Assembly: GCF_021130785.1 (NCBI RefSeq) | Contig: NC_060207.1 | Coordinates: 194,237,501-194,301,500 of the forward strand | Length of the DNA stretch: 64,000 bases | Origin: Homalodisca vitripennis | Lineage: Eukaryota > Arthropoda > Insecta > Hemiptera > Cicadellidae | Reading direction: 5' to 3' | The notes under the pieces: model-generated | Database searches by the model: none | Seen by the model: the letters and a program-made list of their open reading frames with translations, nothing else | What the model was told of the DNA's origin: nothing | Made by a program: the position numbers and the translations under genes | Part shown: piece by piece, positions 54,960-64,000 of the stretch | Layout of the letters: the number at the start of each line of letters is the position of its first letter | Numbering within the stretch: the stretch's first letter is position 1

Positions 54960-55330
54960 TTTTCTTTCACGTCGCTGTAACCCGAAAATCAAGGTGCTCG
55001 ACCTGTCGTGTCGCAACGCGGATCTCCGAGCGTCTGAAGGGGAGGGATCGTTACATTTTTCAGATCGCAGATTGAGATTTCCCCTTTTTTGCGGTTTTGA
55101 AATAGGCGGGGGTTGTGAAATCGGAGAGGGTGAGCGACAGGGGCGCCCCGGACCGGTTTGTGGGGCAACTCTTTCAATTATCGGCCTGCGGAGCGGCAAC
55201 AGTTGACAACGTCAATGGTACTGTCACAGATGACAACGCCTGGTCGGATTTAAATGATGTGATCATTTGGGGTCCGTTCCATACACAGAGTGACCCCTCC
55301 TCCGGAGCATCGACTGTTGAAAACATCCAT
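54960..55330. promoter_or_regulatory. GC-rich island, possible promoter or first exon
   Basis: CpG-containing, higher-GC block (for example ggcgccccggaccggtttg). Short frames on both strands overlap without a recognisable product. It lies upstream of the 53,549 exon on the minus strand, so it could be the 5' end of that gene. Confidence 0.3.
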
Positions 55331-57030
55331 TAACTCCATAAATAAGTCGTGCATTAAACAGGTCCTTAGTTAGTGACAGAAGTTGCTGAGGACTAATATT
55401 TTTTTCGAATTGTCACGAACTATACACAAGTAAAGTTATAGATGCCACGCAGGCAGTGAAACACGAATGACGTAAATATCTTTACACATTGTCTGCAATG
55501 TTACTGGATCGTTTGGTTGCGAAAGGAGAAGAAAAGAAGTTAGCAACACCATTTTAAGGACCACCAATGACTGAATGAATATTATCTCCCGTCTTGATTC
55601 CGAATTGTTTGGAAACGGATTTTTAAATCCAAGATAAACAAATCAGTGTTCTACCATCTAAATCTCAAGCACTAAGCAAGATGGTACAATTTTCCAGATT
55701 CTCGCAGATTCCTCATCACAGATTAATTTACCTGTAGCGCAGAGTACAGGAGTGGTTCGGCAGTCAAGGATAAGGTATACTCCAGGGCTGTAACCGATTC
55801 TAGACTCAGAAATTGTGAAGAGCAGTCAGGGCGTTATAAAAAGTTTTAATTCAACTCCAAGATTTGGGCAAAGCTAAACAAGAATTTATAATGTCACATT
55901 GGAGAGTCTACAAAGTTATAAGACTATATTTAGATTACAATGGGTTTGGCATTCGTAGATCTATGGAATTCCCAGGTTTAAGATAAAGAAGACCAGTTTC
56001 TTTTCTGGACAGTTTTTAAATCACCTATTCTGTTGAAGTATTGAGAAAGATTTGATAATACCTCTTAAGCACGTGTTAATGTTCCTTATAAGCAAAACGT
56101 GTGGAAGTATTTTTGAATCAGTTACTAAACAAGAATTTCAAGAACACTCGATATGGATTTTCGGAAGAAATCATTAGACAAGCGGTTCGCGATTTAGATA
56201 TATTACTTTTGTTATCCCGCTTAAGAGCATATTAATGTCCCTCTTAAGCAAAATAAATGTGGGGAAGCCCTATTTAATCATTTACTAAAGTAGACTTCGA
56301 AGCATGATATGGGGTTTGGGAGCGTATTACCAGAGAATGTATAAAATAGTATCAAAAGTTTAAAGTTTGTTATTGACGATGGAAGGTTTGAAAGGATAAC
56401 AGGATTTCAGACATATGCCATCGGTAAATGTTACAAAATGTACATCAAAACGTTTCAAGGATTGAATTCTATCATCATCGTCGGGTGAGAAAACAATTGG
56501 TGTATTCTGTCCTCTTAGTCAGGTGAGAAGACATATTGATGTACAAATTGTCTTCTTACCTGACTAAGGGGGTAGAATTTGTAACATATAATGATGGCAA
56601 AAGTCTGGATATTTCCTTTTAGTATCAAGATTATTTGGAACATGTTTCTGCCTCACCTACTCTAACAATGTCTCACATAAAAGCGGGAGATTTAATGAAA
56701 AATAAAATCAGTAAGTGAATCAATATTTTACAAACTGACACTACACTACCAAACACACGCAACTTCCATCGAGGTCTGTTACCATTTAACAATTCGCAGC
56801 TCACAGTCGTTTGTATATTTAAAAGTCCAGTGTAATAATGTCCCTATCTCTTATATAGTGTCACTTCTAGTAGAACCATTAATGTTTGTAAACTCGGTGT
56901 TGTTGATTGACTTCATATACACACTTACTTCATTGGAGTCGTTAAAGAATGAGAGCCAATTGTATGTCAATGTGATATTGTTGCTATACTAAGAACACAT
57001 CTCCTAAACACTCACGGAACTGCCTAAAAG
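55331..57030. other. Intergenic with one strong hairpin
   Basis: Includes the inverted repeat at 56,504-56,578; otherwise AT-rich and unrecognised. Confidence 0.4.
56504..56578. repeat. Hairpin with about 30-base arms
   Basis: attctgtcctcttagtcagg followed by tgagaagaca, a 15-base loop, then the near-perfect reverse complement. A related partial copy (tcgtcgggtgagaaaaca) lies just upstream, suggesting a foldback of repeated retroelement-like sequence. Confidence 0.7.
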
Positions 57031-57059
57031 TCCAAACAAAGACACCGAACTCTTGTGTA

Positions 57060-57280
57060 TATCCTGCACGTTCGCACAAAGGAGGCGCGGATGGAGCAGC
57101 GTGCGGGTCACATTTCTCAGTTTGATGATTTACAATCGCTGCATTACACGCGCGGTCTGAACGTCGCGAATAGTACAATAGACGTAGAAAGGTGAAATTT
57201 GGCAACACCGCTGAAAAGATCCTTCTCGGAAGCGACCGTTCCCTTCTTTGTGGAACTTCTTTTATTTTCTGGACCTTCAA
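57060..57280. other. GC-richer patch
   Basis: Contains gcacgttcgcacaaaggagg and cgcgcggtctgaacgtcgcg. A 98-codon minus-strand frame crosses it; no recognised product. Possible promoter or exon, weak. Confidence 0.25.
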
Positions 57281-58680
57281 CGCCTGTTTTTGTGTACCTC
57301 TGCTGAAAATATACTTTCTAACACACCCAAGAATCGTTTTAAAACGTCCTAAAATATTATATTTCCATTGGAAGCTTTGAGACGTTTAACCGTCAAGTCC
57401 CAAGTACACATTACAGTAATAAATCCATGGTACATACATCGTATACCTGTATATTGGATATTATTCTTCATAAATGTTACAAGTCAAACATTTCAATGAC
57501 GTTTTGTCGTGGTAAGGTCTTTCGTAGAAGACTCACTCTCCAAATAACAGTAAAAATATACCTAAACAGCTTTGTGATTCATAATTAGCATGAGTTTTAT
57601 TTTCCACTCTACGTCGACACTGACGCACATTCAGCGCCGTGTAATAAAATTGATTATTATCTAGCAAACAGTGTTTCACATTACAGTCGTAACCCACATG
57701 ACATATAGTTTTCCTTTCATTCCCAGACAAATAACTGCAGAAAGACCAATATATGGTTGTTAATCTCACAAATATACATTTATAGGTATATAAATAACTA
57801 ATAATTGTATTACCTGTATCAATATTTCTCACAGCTCTATCAATGCAGAGGCCTGGAATGGCCTTTTAACATAATTAGATAATCATAAACTCTTTAACAA
57901 ACAATATTTGAGAGTTATCAAGAAATTTGGAGTTCCTATTAATTACCTTTTAATGATAGCATCACATTATGTAATATAATGAAAGGTATAGTTTCTAATT
58001 GAAACGCCATTTTATACTATTTATACCTTGGTCGTGAGAAACATTTTATTGACAACACCAATTAAACATCTCAAAAAATGTTACGGCCAAAATGGGCTAC
58101 GGCCCACCACAGCTAAAAAGATTTTGCTTTGGAACATCTTGAAACTAGACTACTAGTACCTGCATTAAAAAAAAGTTAATTCAGGGTTCAAACTAGGGGA
58201 AAGGCGGATTCATACAGCACATAAGTTCAATTTACATTATCGTTTGGAATATTCTCGCATGTTTCACAAAACACGCACACACAAACTTATTGTATTATTA
58301 GCATATTGTAACCAATTAGCATTTGCCATCCCAGTAGTTTGTCATTAAACATTTCATAACTGTTTTTATTTAATTCCCAGATGTAATGAGGCAAATAATA
58401 ATTAGCCTTAAGTATGATCCCTATTAGATAATTAATCCTCAATTTGATCATTGCTGCAATAAAGTTGTGCTACACATATACATATACCATCCATACAAAT
58501 AAAGTGCAATGACAATTTATAATTATAAAACACGTTTCATAAGAAACACAAACAATTTTATTCTTCTGAAGTGTTTAGATGGGCAGTAAGCATGTTCTGT
58601 AACCTTCATTATAAAATATTTTTAACAAGGCCATAAAATCAAATGAGATTTTCAACGCTACACGAAGACTGTAGGGTTCG
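57281..58680. other. AT-rich, no gene recognised
   Basis: No motif, repeat or convincing frame seen. Confidence 0.4.
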
Positions 58681-58689
58681 TAGGGCACA

Positions 58690-59055
58690 CCTGGGAAGGG
58701 CAGCTGTCTTACGCAACCCCATACAAAAGGACCCTCGGTGGCACAAAGCCCCGGGACTCAAAAGACGCGCATAAAGCCCCCAGGAAGGAAGATGAAAAAG
58801 CCTGAATGCGCAGCGCACAAAAGCCTTCCACTCGTATGAGACGCGCACCTACCTCTACGCTGTACAAGCTCGACCGTATCTTCTCCTAGGCCTCGGTCGG
58901 GGGATTGCAAGAAGAAACTATTGTCTGGTGCCGTTTCCATCTTTTTGTTCTTTTACCGAATCCCAAAATACCTTCGGGGGATTGCAAGAAGAAACTATTG
59001 CCTGGTGCCGTTTCCATCTTTTTGTTCTTTTACCGAATCCCAAAATACCTTCGGG
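58690..59055. repeat. GC-rich block followed by a 77-bp tandem duplication
   Basis: Two almost identical 77-bp units starting gggattgcaagaagaaacta at about 58,902 and 58,979, differing at one T/C. Upstream GC-rich sequence has no recognised coding content and may be part of a repeat. Confidence 0.75.
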
Positions 59056-59283
59056 GATAACAAAGGTTTAAAAAGGGAACACCGCATTGTTCTCTATTTT
59101 GAGGTTCAGCCAGTGGAAATAAGGTTTGGGTGAAAACAAGAACAAAGCTTAGAATAGCAAGAATTCACAATATCCTCATCTCATGTTAAATGTTTGCGCT
59201 TGGATACAGTTGAAATGCTATTTTAAGTACAAGCCGCTGAGGAGCTGATAATTGTAACTGGCTGGATGAGAATTCTTTGTTTG

Positions 59284-59460
59284 AAGTTTATTTTGGAAGA
59301 TGGAAAGGATTGTGAAGGAAACAGGATTTTTCCGGACATTTGCCATCGTTCAGTGAAACAAAAAATTTACCTGAAGAAGAGATCAGATTGCAGATTTCGA
59401 AACGTAGTGTTACTGATTTTTTGTTTCACTGAACAATGGCAAATGTCCGGGAAAAATCTA
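59284..59460. repeat. Foldback pair of repeat R
   Basis: An inverted R segment (gatggaaaggattgtgaagg ... ggacatttgccatcgttcag) is followed at once by a direct one (ctgaagaagagatcagattg ... cactgaacaatggcaaatgt). This head-to-head arrangement is a miniature of the AKR palindrome's ends. Confidence 0.75.
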
Positions 59461-61880
59461 GAATGAGAATGTTAACAAAATGTATTACTTAACACCTTTA
59501 AAGTAACAAGGAAATATTTTTAAAAATGTTGCAACACATCTCTTGTACAACTCTGGTAAAGGTTCTAAAATAATTCTAGATTGAGATATTGAATTTATCT
59601 TATACCAGATCTAAAAATAGAGCCTGGACTGTATGAAGTTGTATAGTATGGGGGTTGTAAAAACCACTAGCTTTGTGTGTATCATTAAAGTTGATGATTT
59701 CGGAAGAAGCATGCCCTTTCTGGTACTTCGAGGCTCGTGAAATTGTGCAAGCATTTGCGGTGATGTACCGAACCACCCCTCAATAGCCCAAGAGTGATCC
59801 TTACACATCCTCTCACTACCACAGAGACATGCCATGTACGCTTGGGTGACGTTGTGGAACTACGTATCGTCACCAGCAACATCACAATAGCAATCAAGCA
59901 GGCAATCAGGTCACAACGTGTGAAGGGGGACAGATAGGGGTGTGACACCCTCCCTTACCCACCGTTACGGCCAGGAGGGGTGTAAACAGAGTAATGTTCG
60001 TTATTGTTAACCTGCACCACCGCCGGTACTTGCCGGCCTGTTGACTGTGGCCCAGCTTTCAATTCACGAACAATAATGAGGTGCAACATTGACAAATCTG
60101 ACTCATCTAACAGGAACGTTACTGGCGTGCTAAAAAACATCGTACTGTTATGAGGGGTTGTTCGTTTCCTTCTTGGGTCTGTTCATGGTTTTTTAATGAG
60201 ATGAAACCAGAAAGGCAAAATTGTATCACTGGAAAATTAGATACCCCTGTATCACAGGGTCGCAGAGGAGTGAGTACACACGAGTAAGAATACGACGAGA
60301 TTTTGAAGTGTCGATTTGTACAATTTGAACTTTGTTTGCGTGCAATTTTAATGGCTCAATACCAAGAGTAATAAGAAATAATCCGTTGATTTCACGTGGA
60401 ACCAAACCACGAACATTTTGGAACACCATATATTTTGCTTTAACTGTGTACTGGACAAGTATAAGAAGCTCTACCGACTCCAGGTTCTGTTAACCAAAAG
60501 AACGTCGAATATTCTCCGGTATATCGAGATTCGATAAAGATAGTAGTAGCGTTGGGTGTGAGTCGGCACTAAAATTCCACTGGTAAATCCAGCATATCTG
60601 TAGATGTAACAATCACGCGAGAAAACCATTTTCAGACTTTTCCTATACATTTGAGGACCGTACTTCAGTAGTCGCGTGGTAAGGACGATACCGAGAACAG
60701 AGCCAGGTGGACGGAAGAGTAAGGATAACGGTAAGGAGAGATGGAGGATACGAGTGGGAGAACCAGCCTGGAGAGCGAGGATTGGAGGTGAGGAGATGGA
60801 GCACGAGTGGTGGTGACAGTGATGGTTACATCACAGCATCAGCTATAGAGGTTGCGCCGGTTCATCGCCGATTACCTGCGACTCATCCTAAATCAGCGTT
60901 CCTGCTTCCAAACGGAAATGAAGCACAAACGTCCAATGATCGCTACCCTTCTTATCTGCATACACGTTTTCCATTCCAAAGTTTTATAGTGCCTTTTTAG
61001 AAAGTCAATCCCGGTGTAATGCGCTTCAATCAAATAAGGTCGTCTAATGTACACACATTATTTTGTAAATATCCGTCTTAAATGAAGTAGAATAAATGTA
61101 TTATTACTGTTAATTTTAAACGATAATACATTAAAATCAGCGAAATAAGACTAATGAAAAGTACCTTATTCATCAGATTATGGATATCGAATACTTGCAC
61201 TAAATTACTCGAATTTACTGCCATAACATATGTAGAGCATAACCTGCATGCGCACATAACTGGACAATCCCATGTGAAAATAATACAACAAATTATGAAT
61301 TTTAAAATAAACAAATATGTACAACACTCATTTTGTTTTGTTTTTTTTTATTATATAAAAAATGAGATAAACCTTTTGAATTCATAGTCTGGTATAATTA
61401 CGTGCAGAAACAAAGATTAAATCAATTTCTTATAATATTTAAACATAAATGGTTGTTTACTCGTAGAATTTACTACTACACTTTCCATAAAAAACATACA
61501 GCATGCAGTTAGTTGATGTGCAAGTGTAGTTAATTCGCTTCAAACTATCCCCATGCTGTTTTATAGAACTGTTCAAGCCCAGAAGACACATGAAAACAAA
61601 ATCACTCGAAGACAAATTGTTTTGGAGAAACAATCATCATTTTGATTGGATGTACAGGCTACCGGCAGAAATAACAACATTATCGAACTAACCATTAATA
61701 GTTTCTAAACTTAAGTATCAGTAACAATAACTTTACCTTTCGTATGGTGTACATGTTGGATAGTTCAGGCCAGCGAGTAACTATTGGTACAACACTACAC
61801 AGTGGAATCACAAATAATATAAATACAAGCAGCTATTGCAGTGATCACACAAACGATGCACAAGTCGGCAAGTTCCTTGC
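59461..61880. other. Unrecognised region with scattered moderate-GC blocks
   Basis: Blocks at 59,690-60,130 and 60,660-60,960 are less AT-rich and have open frames of up to about 97 codons, but I recognise no protein. They could be repeats, UTR exons or remnants of retroelements. Confidence 0.35.
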
Positions 61881-61884
61881 TACG

Positions 61885-62050
61885 GCAGAGTACGACGTCC
61901 GTGAGCTCTAGGGGAGTGCAGACTAGTCTGTGCTGTGCGGGTGCTCGAGGGCGACTGGCGGACTGAGGAGAGCTGCAGGGTTGTTTACCGGGGAGGCGGC
62001 CTTTGTCTACTTCCACAACAGTCGCTATTCCGGGGAGGCCCCATTGATAC
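61885..62050. promoter_or_regulatory. GC-rich island, possible promoter
   Basis: GC-rich block (gtgcgggtgctcgagggcga) in AT-rich context. A 143-codon minus-strand frame runs through it and through the 31-bp duplication downstream; composition and the duplication argue against a protein. Confidence 0.3.
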
Positions 62051-62119
62051 TGTCCGTCAAACTGACCTTCTTCATCCCTTCTTAAGAAGGTATATTGTTT
62101 ACCTGTACATTGTTTTCTG

Positions 62120-62182
62120 AAGAAAGGTGGGACACGTGAGTTTTGCAACAGGAAGAAAGGTGGGACACGTGAGTTTTGCAAC
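62120..62182. repeat. 31-bp direct duplication
   Basis: gaagaaaggtgggacacgtg followed by agttttgcaac occurs twice back to back. Confidence 0.9.
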
Positions 62183-62189
62183 AGACTAC

Positions 62190-63043
62190 CCGACTCAAAT
62201 ATGCAGGGTGCTTGTAAATTACTCAAACAAACTTTACCATTGGATTTGTCCCTTCAAAATAAATACGATATGTCATACAAGTATAGTCCTAGCTTGCTTA
62301 GTTTACTGCCTGGCCGTCTGTGTCTTGGAGGAATTATATATCTTAAAATTTACAAAATGGCGACTATTGAAAATGTTCAAACTATAATACCCAAAAACGG
62401 CAGATTTCATGAAAAGTTTGTAAGAACAGTGAAATGTGTGTTACTTTCAGATGACAATTTTTACTCGTAATACCAAATCTGTTTTGCTACAACAAATAAT
62501 AATTGTATAATAAAGCTTTTACTGAGTATCACCCTCACTGAAAATACATTAATGGAGTTTAAATGGTGGTTACAACACATTAAACAATGTGTATACAACA
62601 TTTTTCATTAAAACATTATGTAATGCATCTAACAATAATGTTACAACTATAGTAACAATATAAAATCATCGCAAGCTTGGATTATTACAAACTTTTATTT
62701 AATGTACTTTAAAGGCATGATATACATTGTTTAAGCATTGCATGCGTATAGAATATTACTTGCATGCGATAACACTAGTTGATTGAATTCTTATCTCTTT
62801 ACATTATTAATAAATAATAAAGAAAACAGTCACGCTTGCAAGGGTATGCCTCCTACTAAAGCTACAATATTATATTATTGAACTGATAATCCAATCTGTT
62901 AAATGCAACAATCACTTGATATATGTATATTCCACATAGGATATAAATATATAATAAATATACTTTATATACACATATTTTACTTCTTTTGATCTGATAA
63001 ATCATATGGTGACGTTTGATATAGTAATTAATTTATGGATATA
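62190..63043. other. AT-rich, no gene recognised
   Basis: Short frames only; nothing recognisable. Confidence 0.4.
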
Positions 63044-63468
63044 CAGGGGTGCTGGAAAGTCTTCAATCAGTCTAATATCTTTTGTACTCGTAAACGTACA
63101 AATATAAAAATTTGTACAGAGAAATAGGGCATAAAATTGAACTTTTTGATAAAATTAGTAGCTCTTCGCAACCTAAAGGGGATGGCCTATAAGGAGTCGA
63201 TGCCACGAGCTGCCATTTTGTACTGGTTTGAGAGTGAAAGCTCTAGTTTCCACTGTTCTTCTTTTTTATCAAGATCTTTCAAATGAGGTGTCACTTAATG
63301 ATCTTTACATTTAAAAATGTTGAGCCCCTCCCCAAATCCCATTTTTGTGGAAATGGGCAAAGTTGTAACAGTGACTAAAAGTTCACTTCTATTTCCTAAA
63401 AAGGTGTCCAACGAGTTTTCATCTTTATCCAACTAAACAGAGTGTATCCATACTTTTAACTCACACTG
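63044..63468. mobile_element. Possible mariner-type MITE
   Basis: Starts cagggg(t)gctggaaag and ends actcacactg, with TA on both sides and a CAG...CTG terminus. The inverted match is short. No transposase. Tentative. Confidence 0.4.
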
Positions 63469-64000
63469 TATATCCATTGCAACAGAGTATCGAAGGGACC
63501 GACAGAATATAACAGAGTCTTTACTGAACTGACAGTAATTTTTTCTTGGATTAGTTCAAACTGATGACCTATAGCTAAAAATGTTACTTTTCATATCTAT
63601 TAATTGGCGACAGGACATTAATAGGAAAAGAACCTTTTAGGTCCATTTTCCACATTTTGGGATTTTTGTGTGTAATTGTGCATCCAAGCCTGTGAAATCT
63701 GGACAAGTTTATATTAGTTGGGGAAGAAATTGATTGTTTGAAAAAAATCGCCATTCTGGGGAGGAGCCTTATACGTCTATGGGGAAAGCCTTACACGAAA
63801 CAGGGACATTCTTCCAACTCCAACCTGACTTCCATTGCGTCACGTGTTTCTTTTCAAGCATAACATAACCTCAATGTTACCAAGAGCTACATGACATAAA
63901 TGCAGACAAATAACTTGACTTTTCAATTTACCGTACGTATACAGTTTAATATTGCAAAAACTTTAAATAACTATTTTATTTCTCACACACAAAGCTATCG
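63469..64000. other. Window end, no gene recognised
   Basis: No open frame, repeat or motif of note. Confidence 0.4.

Noticed and set aside
59690..60130. Possible integrase or transposase remnants
   Set aside because: Short strings such as MYRTTP and LLDESDLS resemble retroelement or transposase motifs, but they are on different strands and no surrounding blocks of either family could be placed.
61795..62226. 143-codon minus-strand frame
   Set aside because: It runs through a recent 31-bp direct duplication and a GC island, with no recognisable domain.

Overview
The window looks like an AT-rich insect nuclear genome, probably hemipteran, although the order is an inference. The evidence is split genes with GT-AG introns, secreted clip/trypsin-fold immune proteins and a dense set of insect-type transposons (Tc1/mariner, piggyBac, hAT-like, jockey-type LINE, a 5S-rRNA-derived SINE). 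There are no operons, CRISPR arrays or prokaryotic features.

Positions 1-16.5 kb hold the 3' part of a plus-strand gene for a modular serine protease (ModSP/MSP-like initiator of Toll/prophenoloxidase cascades). Eleven exons with matching splice phases encode four sushi/CCP modules and a trypsin-fold domain. Its last exon (Ser195 and stop) exists in three tandem copies, of which only the third is complete. The last intron carries a 2.7-kb transposon with about 290-bp inverted ends and a decayed gene for a CXC-type zinc protein.

Positions 16.8-22 kb are gene-free: a mariner-type MITE, a piggyBac MITE with TTAA duplications, and a seven-copy 105-bp tandem array. At 22.2-24.0 kb and 35.7-37.4 kb lie two intronless paralogues for secreted proteins with two clip domains and a dead protease domain (His57 to Phe; Ser195 to Leu or Asn). 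They probably act as immune cofactors. Together with the ModSP gene this gives one catalytic initiator and two pseudo-proteases within about 37 kb. Between the paralogues are two elements with 8-bp target duplications, old repeats, a MITE and a 5'-truncated LINE.

Positions 37.9-40.4 kb hold a degenerate DD41D-type mariner with about 385-bp inverted ends. Positions 42.8-46.4 kb form a large palindrome: two nearly identical 1.2-kb arms, each carrying the same frameshifted aldo-keto reductase copy, around a GC-rich 1.1-kb spacer. Transcription across it would give a long hairpin RNA, so it is a candidate natural siRNA source against the parent AKR gene(s).

Positions 46.4-64 kb are mostly AT-rich with no recognisable gene. 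They contain GC islands that could be promoters or first exons (one with an NRF-1-type palindrome), one convincing 41-nt candidate exon on the minus strand, short hairpins, tandem duplications and a possible MITE near the end. All boundaries come from reading the sequence by eye; no database search was run.
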